The notes below the pieces were generated by a model, which did no database searches, was not told the origin of the DNA, and worked only from the letters and a program-made list of their open reading frames with translations. DNA of 57,060 nucleotides from Gemmatimonadota bacterium. Its GTDB lineage: Bacteria > Gemmatimonadota > Gemmatimonadetes > Longimicrobiales > Gaopeijiaceae. Location: the NCBI GenBank assembly GCA_028875075.1, contig JAPPGF010000033.1:1-57060 (forward strand). The letters are read 5' to 3'. Positions 34,479-43,990 of the stretch are shown here, in pieces. A program made the translations under genes and the position numbers. Position 1 is the first letter of the stretch; each line of letters opens with the position of its first letter.

Positions 34479-37055
34479 TCACCGCGGACTTCCTCCGATC
34501 GGATCTCCGGCGGGGAGCGGAAGGGCATCGCCCGGCACCGTGTTCTGGATTCTCGACTGCCAGCGGCGGATGTCGGCCGCTACCAGCCGCTCGTGCGGCG
34601 ACGGCCGGCCGGGCGCCTCCAGTTCCGACGCGATGCGTTCCAGTCGGTCAGCCAGCACGGCCCTGACGGTCGCGGGATTGGCCGCCGAGCTGCCCTGGCG
34701 CATGAGCTCTTCGGCCACCGCGCGTTGAGTGATCTCGAGCACGCGCTGCCTGTACTCGGAGTCCCCGTCCTGGACGCCCCACGTCACCTCGATGACCCGG
34801 TCGAGGATCTCCTCCAGGTCGGGGTAGTCGCCCATGCTCCCGTACACGACGAGACGCGCCATCCGCTGGGGGTTCAGGACCTCCCCGACCGTGAAGGCGG
34901 CCGCGGCCTCGGCGACCGCGAACGGATCGAAGAGCAGCTCGGTGTAGCCCGGGAAGACTTCGCCGTCCCCGTAGCGATAGGCTGGCGGGGGAATCATGCG
35001 GACCACCGCCTCGGGCAGGGCCAGGAAGTCCACGGCCAAGGTCGACAGCACGGTCTCCAGCGCATCGCGCTGTTCCTCGGCGTCGACGATCCTGAACGGC
35101 ACCTGGCCGTCTCCCTTCGTGGCGTATCGATAGTCCGCCCCGCCCAGGCTCTGGACCGCGGACCTGAGCTGGAAACGGTGGTGCATGTAGAGCGGGAGCA
35201 GCACGAGCTCGAGCGTCGAGTGCGGCTCTCCCGAGGGGATCACGTCGGTTCCGAACCGGGCCAGTCCGATCTCCCGCACGCGGATCTCGTGCTTCAGGTG
35301 ATCCACCAGATTGGAGCCGTTGTCCCAGACGCTCGCGTAGGGGTGTCCCGCGCCGATGAAGTTGTTGTTCCGATGGCTCATGTAGATCAGGCCGTCCGCG
35401 ATGCCCTGCTGCGTGATCGCGTTGAGCGCCGCGACCTCGTCGGTGCCGGCCGGGAACTCACGATAGAGCCAGTTCGTGGAGAGCTTGTCGTACTCGCCGA
35501 TGCGCTGCAGGTAGGCATTCGAGAGGTCCAGACGTCCCTGGGAGTCGATCTCCACCAGCGGGGCCGGATAGTCCATGACGCTCTCGCGCCCGTAGGTGCT
35601 CGCCATGTAGTTGTGGGGAAAGCCGAGCGTGTGTCCGACCTCGTGGGCCGACAGCTGCCGCACCCTGGCGAGGGCCATCTCCACGGCGTCGGAGCCGGGC
35701 GCGACCTGGGAGAGGTAGCCGATGTCCGGCGCGCCCGAGAGATCGCAGCTGTCGTGGCCGACTCCCGCCGCTGCGCCACTGTCCCGCAGCTCCAAGGCGG
35801 CCGCCCCGTCTTCGGACGTGATGCCGCCCGGAAACGGCGACACGAGCCCCTGGCCCAGGAGATAGTCCTGCCTGAGGCGGAGGCTCCCCAGGTTCACCAC
35901 GCCCCGGATGATTTCGCCGGTCCGAGGATCTACGACCGAGTTGCCGTACGAGTAGCCGCGCGTGCGGCGGTGGGTCCAGTGGATCACGTTGTAGCGGATG
36001 TCCTGGGGATCGACGCCGTCGGGGAGGACCTCGACGCGAAACGCATCGATGAACCCGGCCGCCTCGAACGCGGCCGCCCACCAGCTGGCTCCCTCGATGA
36101 GCGCGCTGCGAACCGGCTCGGGGGTGCCCGGGTCGACGTAGTAGACGATGGGCTCGACCGCCTCGCCGGGCTCTGCTCCGGGATCGCGTTTCTGCAGCCG
36201 GTGGCGGGCCGCCCAGCGGATCCGCATGTCCTCGTTGATCGGCGAAGCGTAATCGTACACGGTCGGGCCGTTCACGCCGATCCTGGGGTCCGCGATCCGC
36301 GTCCGGTACCCGTCATCGGGCAGCCGTATGAAGGAGTGGTGCTGGCGCAGCGTGACGGCACGGCCCGTCGCTGCCACGCCGCTCACCAAGCCGCCGGGGG
36401 CGCTGCTCGTGAAGGTGAGCGTCGCCTCGACCTCCGTGTTCTCGGGGAAGGAGCGGGTGTTGGGGAGATAGATCGCGCTGCGGGAGAGGTCGAGCTGGAA
36501 ATCGCCCTGCCCCTGCCGGCCCAGCTGCTCGATGACGCCGCGAGCGTCGCGCAGGAAGAACGATGTTGCGTCGACCAGGACCCGCCCTCCGCTCTGCGCG
36601 GCCACGTCGAACCCCCAGTGCACCGACGGAGCGAACGCGTCCCGCACCGCCTGCACCTCGGTCGGATTGTCGCTCCGCGCCCGGAACCGGTAGTTGGGCT
36701 CCATCAGGAGCACGCGGGGGCCCACCCGTATGGCCTCCAGGACATAGGTCCCCCGAAGCTGGCCTCGGTCGATGCCCACGGGGTTGCTGCCGAGCCCCGA
36801 CGCCATCGATACCTGATAGAGGAATTCCGTGTCGAGCTCTTCGATCTCCCAGAACAGGGAACCGGCGGCGGCGTCCCAGTACAGGTTGAAGAAACCGGAA
36901 AGGGCTTGCATGCCCGCTGTGATCTCTTCGACCGTGGGCAGCTCGCCCGACTGTCCCCAGGCCTGGCCCGGCCAGAGAAGGGACAGCAGGGCCGCGGCTA
37001 GCGCGGCGCGGCGAGACCGGGCACGGAGCAGGAGAAGAGCGGTCGAATGCGACAT
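34479..37055 (-). CDS. Secreted zinc metallopeptidase (DUF5117/DUF4953 type)
   Basis: 858 aa from the ATG at 37055, which starts a signal peptide (RAALAAALLSLLWPGQAWG). Residues ~30-400 are the DUF5117-like region (FNLYWDAAAGSLFWEIEELD, NYRFRARSDNPTEVQAVRDA). The catalytic zinc site is HEVGHTLGFPH at residues 471-481, with the met-turn-like SVMDYPAP after it. The remaining ~370 residues are the C-terminal domain (YDKLSTNWLYREF, HHRFQLRSAVQSLGGADYRY). Such proteins are abundant in Gemmatimonadota and Bacteroidetes and are probably exo- or periplasmic peptidases for protein turnover. It stands as a single gene. Confidence 0.88.
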   Translation of the reverse strand: MSHSTALLLLRARSRRAALAAALLSLLWPGQAWGQSGELPTVEEITAGMQALSGFFNLYWDAAAGSLFWEIEELDTEFLYQVSMASGLGSNPVGIDRGQLRGTYVLEAIRVGPRVLLMEPNYRFRARSDNPTEVQAVRDAFAPSVHWGFDVAAQSGGRVLVDATSFFLRDARGVIEQLGRQGQGDFQLDLSRSAIYLPNTRSFPENTEVEATLTFTSSAPGGLVSGVAATGRAVTLRQHHSFIRLPDDGYRTRIADPRIGVNGPTVYDYASPINEDMRIRWAARHRLQKRDPGAEPGEAVEPIVYYVDPGTPEPVRSALIEGASWWAAAFEAAGFIDAFRVEVLPDGVDPQDIRYNVIHWTHRRTRGYSYGNSVVDPRTGEIIRGVVNLGSLRLRQDYLLGQGLVSPFPGGITSEDGAAALELRDSGAAAGVGHDSCDLSGAPDIGYLSQVAPGSDAVEMALARVRQLSAHEVGHTLGFPHNYMASTYGRESVMDYPAPLVEIDSQGRLDLSNAYLQRIGEYDKLSTNWLYREFPAGTDEVAALNAITQQGIADGLIYMSHRNNNFIGAGHPYASVWDNGSNLVDHLKHEIRVREIGLARFGTDVIPSGEPHSTLELVLLPLYMHHRFQLRSAVQSLGGADYRYATKGDGQVPFRIVDAEEQRDALETVLSTLAVDFLALPEAVVRMIPPPAYRYGDGEVFPGYTELLFDPFAVAEAAAAFTVGEVLNPQRMARLVVYGSMGDYPDLEEILDRVIEVTWGVQDGDSEYRQRVLEITQRAVAEELMRQGSSAANPATVRAVLADRLERIASELEAPGRPSPHERLVAADIRRWQSRIQNTVPGDALPLPAGDPIGGSPR

Positions 37056-37328
37056 GATTCCCTCACCAAGCCGGCGGGAGATGCGGACGGTCGGTGTATT
37101 GATGCTCGATACTTCCCGGGGCGGCAAGGACGCCCGATGCCCGGCTCGCCCACCCGTTCGCTCGGGACGCTCCCGGCGGATTTCTCCGTGCGGCCCGGTC
37201 GCCCGCATTGGACGACCAGGTAGCCGGACACGGTCAAGTTCGGGGAGCTGGGAAGACTCTGTAGGGCGTATTCCGGCGCTTCGTGTAGTCGCGTTCCCGC
37301 CTCGGCCGCTCGCTGCCCGAGAGCCGCT

Positions 37329-38258
37329 TCAGGAAGTCACGGGCCACTGCGCGACGACGTCTCGATACTCTCTGGTGTGTCCGGCGAAGAGTTCAGGATG
37401 CAGAACGCCGGCGAGGATCTCCGCGCTGTCCGCCAGTCGCGGTCCGGGACGGTTGAAGTACGCATTGCCGTCCACGACGAAACAGCACCCCCGGCGAACG
37501 GCCGAGATCGAGCGCATGCCGCGCTCGATGTCCGGATCCTCGAGTTCCCTTAGCGACCGGGCTACGTCGAAGCCGCAGGGGATCACCACGACGGTATCCG
37601 GGTCCGCGGCGGCGATGTCCGACCACGTGACCTCCTCGAAGCGGTGAGCGGACTCCACGATCACCGGCGCTCCGCCGGCCATCCGGGCCAGCTCGGGCAT
37701 CCAGCCGCCTGCGATCATCGGAGGGGCCAGCCACTCGATGAGCGCGACTCTCGTTCTGGGCGCTCGACGGCCCCGCTCCTCGATCGCACGGAGCTTGGCG
37801 TCCATGTCGCCTACGACGCGCCGGCCCTGCTCGCTCGCGCCGAGGCCCTGGGCGACCTTCAGGATATCGCTTCTGACGTCGGCAAGATCGTGGGGATGCA
37901 GCGTGACGACGCGCGTGCCGCGAAGATCGAGCTCGCAGAGCGCCCCCTCCACGTCGGATAGCGAGACGGCGCACACTTCGCAGTGGTCCTGCGTCACGAT
38001 TACGTCGGGCCGCAGCCGCTGGAGTTCCTCCACGTCGATCCGGTAGACGCTCAGGCCATCGCGAACGATCTCCCTGACCCCGCGATCGACGGCGGCGCTG
38101 GGCAGCTCGGGGTCGACCTTCGGGGCCGACAACTTGGGAAGGCCTTCGATCCCGACCGGGTAGTCGCACTCGTGCGATATCCCCACGAGCCATTCCCGTA
38201 GCCCGAGCGCCGAGATGATCTCGGTCGCGCTGGCGATCAACGAGACGGTCCTGAGCAT
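37329..38258 (-). CDS. Cobalamin-binding protein, BtuF-like, without signal peptide
   Basis: 309 aa PF01497-type fold. TVSLIASATEIISALGLREWLVGISHECDYP is the conserved opening of this group, followed by RPDVIVTQDHCEVCAVS (Cys pair) and LEDPDIERGMRSI. It lacks any export signal, unlike the neighbouring BtuF. Third gene of the B12 operon, 13 bp after it. It may act inside the cell in cobalamin handling or be exported by another route; family members beside B12 genes are common but poorly studied. Confidence 0.83.
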   Translation of the reverse strand: MLRTVSLIASATEIISALGLREWLVGISHECDYPVGIEGLPKLSAPKVDPELPSAAVDRGVREIVRDGLSVYRIDVEELQRLRPDVIVTQDHCEVCAVSLSDVEGALCELDLRGTRVVTLHPHDLADVRSDILKVAQGLGASEQGRRVVGDMDAKLRAIEERGRRAPRTRVALIEWLAPPMIAGGWMPELARMAGGAPVIVESAHRFEEVTWSDIAAADPDTVVVIPCGFDVARSLRELEDPDIERGMRSISAVRRGCCFVVDGNAYFNRPGPRLADSAEILAGVLHPELFAGHTREYRDVVAQWPVTS

Positions 38259-38271
38259 CCGCGCGAGGTCC

Positions 38272-39144
38272 CTACCTTCGATCGAGCTCGGCGAGGGAGT
38301 GAGCGAGATCGAGCGCCGCCGAGGCGATGTGCGGGCCCGGCACGTGGAACCGTGCGCCGTCGACCGTGATCACGCGGTTGGATCTGACGGAAGTGAGACG
38401 GCTCCACGGCCCGCGGCGCCCGAGTTGTTCGTGTGGGAACATGCCGGCCCCTTCCGACCAGACCAGCACGTCGGGATCCAGGCTCAGCAATGTCTCCCCT
38501 CCGAGCATGGGCCACGACGTTCGGGCCGAACCGGCTGCATTGCGGCCCCCCACCAGCTCCATGATGTCGCCGATGAAGGTCCGGGGCCCCGCGACGACGA
38601 TCGGTTCAGACCCCACGACCCACAGGAGCGAGGGTCTCCGTGCACCCTGACCTCGACGGTCTGCAGCCCGCAGACGCTGCATGACGCTCTGTCTCAGCTC
38701 TGCAGCGTTCTCGTCTTCGCCGATGCGACGTCCCACGTCCGTGATGGCCGGGCCGATATCGGCGAGCCGGTCGATCGATATCGACTGAACCAGTCCGTCG
38801 GCGGCCATGGCGGAGAGGTCGAGACCGGACCAGGCGATGACCAGGTCCGGATCAGAAGCTGTGAGTTCCTCGAGGCTCGGCGCGAGGGGATTGCCCACGG
38901 ACGGCAGAGCGGCGAGGCCCGGGTGCGGGTCCGAGTCCGTCCTCGCGACGATCCGTCCCCGCGCGCCGAGCTCCAAGAGCATCTCGGTCACTGCGGGGAC
39001 CAGCGACACGATGCGCTCGGGAGGCCCGCTGCCGTCCTCTCGCCCCCTGCGCGCGTCCGTGCCCTCTCCCAGACAGCCGGCCGGCGCTTGCAGCACGACG
39101 ACCATGATGGCGCACCGGAGACGCCAACCCGTGCCCCGCCTCAT
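38272..39144 (-). CDS. btuF: B12-type ABC substrate-binding lipoprotein (BtuF-like)
   Basis: 290 aa. Lipoprotein signal with Cys24 (QAPAGC), then PERIVSLVPAVTEMLLELGA, the standard opening of BtuF-like binding proteins, and DPDLVIAWSGLD, TFIGDIMELVGGRNAA, LSLDPDVLVWSEGAGM. Its start overlaps the stop of the BtuB gene (ATGA). No permease (BtuC) or ATPase (BtuD) is found in the window, so they must be elsewhere, if present. The riboswitch ahead of the operon supports cobalamin as ligand. Confidence 0.85.
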   Translation of the reverse strand: MRRGTGWRLRCAIMVVVLQAPAGCLGEGTDARRGREDGSGPPERIVSLVPAVTEMLLELGARGRIVARTDSDPHPGLAALPSVGNPLAPSLEELTASDPDLVIAWSGLDLSAMAADGLVQSISIDRLADIGPAITDVGRRIGEDENAAELRQSVMQRLRAADRRGQGARRPSLLWVVGSEPIVVAGPRTFIGDIMELVGGRNAAGSARTSWPMLGGETLLSLDPDVLVWSEGAGMFPHEQLGRRGPWSRLTSVRSNRVITVDGARFHVPGPHIASAALDLAHSLAELDRR

Positions 39145-41096
39145 CTGGCCACAAGGTCGATGCGTCCCCCCGCGTAGAGGCCACGCCCCGGGGCCGTGAA
39201 CCCGAAGGCCTCCTGGTAGGACGCGCCGAGCAGGTTCTCACCCCGTAGCGTCAACGCAAGGCCCGGTGAGCCCGAGCCCGCGGCGACGAGAACGACCTCG
39301 GCTCCCAGGTCGAGGACGCTGTACGCCCCTAGGGTGACCGGAGTCGCGGGGAACGTGGTGAAATCCCTGTCGGCGCGTTCTCCGACGCGAACCCAGGAGG
39401 CGTGGAGTACCGCGCGGTCGGCGGCCCGATAGCTGGCGTTCGCCGCGAGCGTCGTCCTCGGCCGCCGGAGCAGCGTCTCACCCTCTACGAAAGTCGCCCC
39501 GGGCCCGTCGTCGAAGCCCGCATCCACTACGTCCGTGTCGAGCCACGTCGCATCCACCGAGACGCTCATCGCGCCGGCCCGGATCGTGCCCCCGTATTCG
39601 AGCCCGCGCGCCTGTGCCCGCGCGACGTTGAAATAGTTCGGGGCGGACGGACTGGGCGGAGAGAAGGTGAACTGGATCAGGTCTTCGAAACGCTGACTGA
39701 AATACGCCGCCCGGACACCCACGACCTCCGCCAGCAGGCCCTGCTCCCACCCGATCTCCCATGAGTCCGACCGCTCGGGCTCGAGGTCCGGGTTCCCGCG
39801 CGCGAAGCCGGTCGCGAAGTTCTCGAAGAACGTGGGTTCCTTGATCCCGCGGCCCGCGGCGGCGCGCACCCGACCGCTGAGCGCATATCCGTACGAGGCG
39901 GCCGCCTGCCACGACATGGATCGACCGAAACGCTCGTTGCGGTCGAGCCGAATCCCGGAGTGAATCGACAGGCGCCCCGCCCGAGCGACGACATGTCCGT
40001 AGCCTGCGCGATTCCAGCGCTCGTGCTCGCTTCGGCTGGTCGACGGACCGAACTGGCTGCCCGACTCGCTGAAGGAGCGCTGAGCTTGTCTGCCGAGTTC
40101 TACGCCGGCCGTGGCCAGCGCGGACCCGAGCCTCAGGTGTGACCTCACGCTGGCCTTCGTTCTCCGAAGCGCGTCGAGGCTCGTGAAGGCGAAGAACCCG
40201 AGCGTGTCCGCGGGACCGTCCGCCTGATCGTCCGTGCCGCCGTCGACGTCATAGGCAGTCAGCGACGCTTCCAGGTCCAGGCGCTCCGACAGGCGCCGCT
40301 TGATTCTGAGCCCGAGGGCCGTCTCGTCACTGAAGGTGAAGGCGTTCCGATCGACTACGTTACCGGACCCATCGGTCGGGAAGTGATACTCGCGTCCCGC
40401 GAAACGAGTCGAGAATTCGACCGTCGTCCGCTCGTCGGGCGCCAGGCGCACGCTGCCGCTGGCTACGGTGTTCGTGAACTGGTTGTTGAATTCCAGGATC
40501 CCGTCCGCTTCCCGTCGGGCGACGGAGAAGCCGTAGGAGAGGCGCTCGCTCCCTCCCGCCACGTCTCCGGCCCAATCCTTGCGGCCGAAGCTGCCGGCCC
40601 TGAAGGACAGAGAACCCCGGGGTGGCCCGGACCCGCTGCGGGTCACGATGTGAATGACACCCCCGAGCGCGTCGGAGCCGTACAGTGCGCTGGCCGGGCC
40701 CCGGAGAACCTCGATGCGCTCGACGCCCTCCGTCGTGAGTCCGGAAAAATCGAACGCGCCTCCAGGTTGATTGACCTGGATGCCGTCGACCAGGACCTGG
40801 ACGTGGTCGCTCTCTCCGCCTCGCAGGAACAGCGAGGACGAGGCTCCGAACGAACCGCTCTGAACGATCGACGCCCCGGGCACCTCGCGGAGTGCGTCGA
40901 GCACGCGCGTGACACCCCGGCGGCGCAGTTCCCGGCCCTCGATCACCGTGACCGCGGTGCCCATCGCCTCGGCCGCTCGAGGGACGGGCGTTCCGATGAC
41001 GACAAAGCCTTCCAGTTCGAAGATCGGCGGCTCTTGGCCTGCCCCGGACGTGGGGGCGAGGAGGAGCACGAGTGCTCCCCATAGGATCCTCCGCAT
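39141..41096 (-). CDS. btuB: TonB-dependent vitamin B12 receptor
   Basis: 651 aa. Signal peptide (LWGALVLLLAPTSGAGQ), then LEGFVVIGTPVPRAAEAMGT as TonB-box region, the plug (VTVIEGRELRRRGVTRVLDA, ASIVQSGSFGASSSLFLRGG, VQVLVDGIQVNQPGGAFDFS, VERIEVLRGPASALYGSDAL) and a 22-strand barrel ending YQEAFGFTAPGRGLYAGGRI. It has no extra N-terminal domain, which fits BtuB and sets it apart from the other two receptors here. First gene of the riboswitch-controlled operon; ~160 nt leader after the riboswitch. Confidence 0.9.
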   Translation of the reverse strand: MRRILWGALVLLLAPTSGAGQEPPIFELEGFVVIGTPVPRAAEAMGTAVTVIEGRELRRRGVTRVLDALREVPGASIVQSGSFGASSSLFLRGGESDHVQVLVDGIQVNQPGGAFDFSGLTTEGVERIEVLRGPASALYGSDALGGVIHIVTRSGSGPPRGSLSFRAGSFGRKDWAGDVAGGSERLSYGFSVARREADGILEFNNQFTNTVASGSVRLAPDERTTVEFSTRFAGREYHFPTDGSGNVVDRNAFTFSDETALGLRIKRRLSERLDLEASLTAYDVDGGTDDQADGPADTLGFFAFTSLDALRRTKASVRSHLRLGSALATAGVELGRQAQRSFSESGSQFGPSTSRSEHERWNRAGYGHVVARAGRLSIHSGIRLDRNERFGRSMSWQAAASYGYALSGRVRAAAGRGIKEPTFFENFATGFARGNPDLEPERSDSWEIGWEQGLLAEVVGVRAAYFSQRFEDLIQFTFSPPSPSAPNYFNVARAQARGLEYGGTIRAGAMSVSVDATWLDTDVVDAGFDDGPGATFVEGETLLRRPRTTLAANASYRAADRAVLHASWVRVGERADRDFTTFPATPVTLGAYSVLDLGAEVVLVAAGSGSPGLALTLRGENLLGASYQEAFGFTAPGRGLYAGGRIDLVAR

Positions 41097-41255
41097 GGCG
41101 CCTCCTTGCTTCCGCCCGCGCGGAAGTCGTGAGGATCAGCGAAGGAGAGGCGCGGACACTGCGGAAGCCCTGTCGGCCGGCCCTCCTGCCAAGGGCACGG
41201 CCGCCGACACCCGCGGACCTTGGGTCTCCCCTTCGAAGACCGTTGACAAGGCACA

Positions 41256-41408
41256 GGTGGGCCAGGTCTCCTGGCTCGAGGCCGCGCTGCTCGCCTTCCC
41301 GGGGATGTCACCCAGTGGCATGCTGAGCAGGCGTTCCGAGATCGGATCTCGGACCTCTGACAGTGGCGGGGCCGCGCCGGACTCGCACCGGCTTCCGTTT
41401 GGCCCACC
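41256..41408 (-). ncRNA. Cobalamin riboswitch
   Basis: On the minus strand the leader of the btuB operon contains the conserved B12 blocks: GAAGCCGGTGCGAGTCCGGC, then GCGGCCCCGCCACTGT (the B12 box region), GCCACTGGG, and the closing AGCCAGGAGACCTGGCCC. The closing P1 stem is visible as GGTGGGCCA at 41256-41264 pairing with TGGCCCACC at 41400-41408. The short 5' side suggests the reduced class-II form. It should lower btuB/btuF expression when cobalamin is plentiful. Confidence 0.93.
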
Positions 41409-41620
41409 CGCGTGAATGTGTTCGAGCGACATGATGAGAGGCGAGTGCATGCGCGTCAAGCGGGGGCGCGCGGCACGGGCCGCCGCTCGTGGCCGCCACG
41501 AGAGCGTCGGTATCGGAGCGGGCCCGTGGCTTATGGGAGCGCGGTTAACGCCGCCCCGAGCTGCCAGGATGAGCGCAACCTGGATTCGAGTCCGGAATCG
41601 GTGCTACGCGCCTCCAGCCT

Positions 41621-42295
41621 TCACGGTTTGCGTCCCACGAGAAGAGTGTTCGGCACCTCTTGCCAGCTACATTCAGCACGAAATCCGGCTTCGCCTAGGG
41701 CGGCCAGTTCGTCCTCGAACGGAAAGTAGGTGTCTTCGCCGGACCATTCGTCGAAGTGCTCATAGGCACGCCGTTCCTCGATACCGCACGAGACCAGATG
41801 GGCCGCCCAGATGCGGTAACACCGCTCTCGGACGGCAGGATCGGCACTCATCGTCACGTCGACGGTCACGAATATCCCGCCGGGGCGGAGCGCCTGACAG
41901 ATGCGTTCGTACAATCGGCACTTGCGCTCCATCGTGGGCACATGATGTAGGGCCAGGGAGGCCGCTACGGCGTCACATTCCGGGAGCGGATCTTCGAAGG
42001 AATGCTGGCGAAAGCGCGCGCGGGCTCCGAATCGTCTTAGCCGGACGCGTGCGCGGTCCAACATCTCTCGATCGACGTCGATAGCTTCGAGGACACCCAC
42101 GTCTTCGTGCTTCAGTATCGCTTCGGACAGGGCCCCCGTTCCCGCACCGAGGTCCAACACCAGGCCGGGGCGGGCACGGGCAATCTCGCCCGCGGCGCGC
42201 CTCAATCCTTCTTCGTAACCCGGGATGAAGCGACGAATGGTCTCGTCGTAGGCACCGATCTCGACGCGAAGATGGCTGCGTACGGAGTGATCCAT
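41621..42295 (-). CDS. Class I SAM-dependent methyltransferase
   Basis: 224 aa from the ATG at 42295; the frame stays open to 42379. SAM-binding motif I is GLVLDLGAGTGALSEAIL, motif II VGVLEAIDVDREMLDRARVR, then QHSFEDPLPECDAVAASLAL and HHVPTMERKCRLYERICQAL with RPGGIFVTVDVTMSADPAV. It is a UbiE/ArsM-like small-molecule methyltransferase with no sign of its substrate. C-terminus PNTLLVGRKP is normal. It lies after the riboswitch region on the same strand but does not belong to that operon. Confidence 0.88.
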   Translation of the reverse strand: MDHSVRSHLRVEIGAYDETIRRFIPGYEEGLRRAAGEIARARPGLVLDLGAGTGALSEAILKHEDVGVLEAIDVDREMLDRARVRLRRFGARARFRQHSFEDPLPECDAVAASLALHHVPTMERKCRLYERICQALRPGGIFVTVDVTMSADPAVRERCYRIWAAHLVSCGIEERRAYEHFDEWSGEDTYFPFEDELAALGEAGFRAECSWQEVPNTLLVGRKP

Positions 42296-42802
42296 TTGCG
42301 GCGCCTTGCGGCCTTCATATCCTGCCCGACACGATGGCGGGCGGCCGAATACCGTGTCGAAGTCAGCGGCCGAACCCAACTAGATGGCCGCATTGGCTAC
42401 TAATAACCGCCAACGGACTTGCGTCGGCAATACCTGATGGAGACACGGGCACGGAGCCGACAGGATCATCTTCGTCTCCCCGTCGACGACCTTAATATCG
42501 CGAGGATCTCCAGTCTGGCTGCGGCTCCCTCCACCGCTCCTGCCCATGCTATGCCCTAACTCTACACCGGCCCTTGGAGTTCCTTCGGAGGCCACGAACT
42601 CCCGTTTTCTTTCTCCGGACATTTGCTCCGATCGTTGCACGTGATTTCAGAAAGTTGCGGCACGAAGAAATCGCGAGGCGAGGGAACTTGCGACATGTAG
42701 GAGTTGTTGCCATCATAGTCATCCTTAGGCAACCTTAGATTGCCAATCGAACAGAAGTCCTTCGATTCGCCGCCACCTCAAACCAGGAACTTCCGAGGGC
42801 CC
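42296..42802. other. Intergenic region, AT-richer than average
   Basis: About 500 bp with no convincing gene. The stretch 42640-42740 is relatively AT-rich and contains CCTTAGGC and CCTTAGATTG near 42722-42742, possibly a promoter or a DtxR-type half site; I cannot place a promoter with confidence. Confidence 0.35.
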
Positions 42803-43093
42803 ATGGCACAGAAGACTAGCAGCAGAATCGATGAAGGCACGCTGACGAAGGGTCAGCTCCGCAAGCTCAACGCGCTTCGTAAATCCGTTGGTGACGACAT
42901 CGGAGGAAGAGCGTTCGCCGAGTGGATCACGTCCCAGTCGTCTGACGACGCGGCGGAGAAGACGGACAAGAACGCGGAGCTGATCAAGGACACGCTATGG
43001 CCTCTCGTCGAACGGGGTAGCATAAGGATCCCGCGGGGTGGCTATGTGGTGAAGCGCGGCCGCGGCCGGATCGTCGTCGAGCCCGTCAAATAA
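42803..43093 (+). CDS. Small conserved-looking hypothetical protein
   Basis: 96 aa from the ATG at 42803. A helical N-terminal half (EGTLTKGQLRKLNALRKSVG, GGRAFAEWITSQ) is followed by an acidic/lysine spacer and a basic beta-rich end (RIPRGGYVVKRGRGRIVVEP). It is soluble and very basic at the C-terminus, so nucleic acid binding is thinkable. Not recognised. A hairpin suited to termination follows at 43127-43147. Confidence 0.6.
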   Translation: MAQKTSSRIDEGTLTKGQLRKLNALRKSVGDDIGGRAFAEWITSQSSDDAAEKTDKNAELIKDTLWPLVERGSIRIPRGGYVVKRGRGRIVVEPVK

Positions 43094-43415
43094 CAGGCGG
43101 CGGCCGAAGCCGCTTCGCTGCAGTGTGTGGACGGCGGGCCCGTCCACGAATCTGTCCCGCGAGCCGCCTTCCGGGCTTGCGCGCGGCCACTCGGAGCTTG
43201 TCGCAACTTCCGCGGGGGCGCGGCCGGGTCGGGGTCGTGAGGGGTGTAGCGGCGCGCGAAGGACCCTTGACCGGGACTTCCCGCCGTGACCCCCAAGGCG
43301 GCCGCTGCGGCGCCGAGGCCGTGAGGGCCCAGGCTCCGTCGCGGCCCGGGCGGGTGACTGCGGCCAGCGCAGCAGGCTGCGTCGACAACGTCGGGCCGGG
43401 GCCGTAAGATCCGCT
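43094..43415. other. Intergenic region with hairpins
   Basis: Contains GCGGC/GCCGC with a CGAA loop near 43098-43112 and the 8-bp stem GTGGACGG/CCGTCCAC at 43127-43147. I see no gene in the rest. Confidence 0.45.
43127..43147 (+). terminator. Hairpin after the small hypothetical gene
   Basis: Perfect 8-bp stem GTGGACGG/CCGTCCAC with a 5-base loop, about 35 bp after the stop. No U-tract, so it may only slow or protect the transcript. Confidence 0.35.
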
Positions 43416-43625
43416 ATGGCCCGCCGCAAGAAGCCGACCTCGTCGCGTCCTCCGCCAAAACGGGCATCGCTCCGCTTCTCCCGGGTGAATCTGATGCTCG
43501 GCGGCGCGGGGTTGATCACGCTCGCCCTGGGCTACTTCCTCCTTGCGCAGGGATCGATCACCGTCGCACCGATCCTGTTGGTCCTCAGCTACGTAGTCCT
43601 GATTCCGCTCGCTCTCATCCTGTAG
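43416..43625 (+). CDS. Small two-helix membrane protein
   Basis: 69 aa. A basic N-terminus (ARRKKPTSSRPPPKR) is followed by two helices (LMLGGAGLITLALGYFLLAQ and TVAPILLVLSYVVLIPLALI) around an AQGS turn, a pattern seen in a small conserved family of high-GC bacteria often near cell-envelope or Sec genes. ATG at 43416 and strong codon bias. Function unknown. Confidence 0.65.
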   Translation: MARRKKPTSSRPPPKRASLRFSRVNLMLGGAGLITLALGYFLLAQGSITVAPILLVLSYVVLIPLALIL

Positions 43626-43990
43626 AGCCGGGCGGCTCGTGGCCGGTCGGTCAAGGCGAGGGGAGAGCGTGCGGCACCCCGCGGAGTCCGTGGGGTGGCT
43701 CGCGCGGCGGCTCATGAGCGGGTCGGGGATGCGTGCAGGGGGCTGGGCTCCCTCGCTCGACGAAGCTCGGGCTTCAACGAACCCGCTGTCTCCGCGTGAA
43801 GCTAGGCGCCACCGCTGAGGAGATAGAGAGTCCCGGGACGCACTCGCGAAGTCCTGCGGGGCACCGAGCCGGGCGTCCCCCGGCTGCCCGCCGGTCGACT
43901 GCGTTCGAGCGACGGCGCGCCGCGCTCATTGCTGTACGTCCTCCGCGGGATAGCTTCCCTTGGAACCCAGCCTCGGATAAGGAGATCCTC
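43626..43990. other. Intergenic region, no gene seen
   Basis: About 365 bp before the DUF4399 lipoprotein. Open in the frame of the next gene but without start context or codon bias. No regulatory element recognised. Confidence 0.35.

Noticed and set aside
32982..37001. A 1339-residue open frame on the plus strand
   Set aside because: Lies exactly opposite adenine deaminase and the metallopeptidase, both strongly supported; composition is that of an antisense frame in GC-rich DNA.
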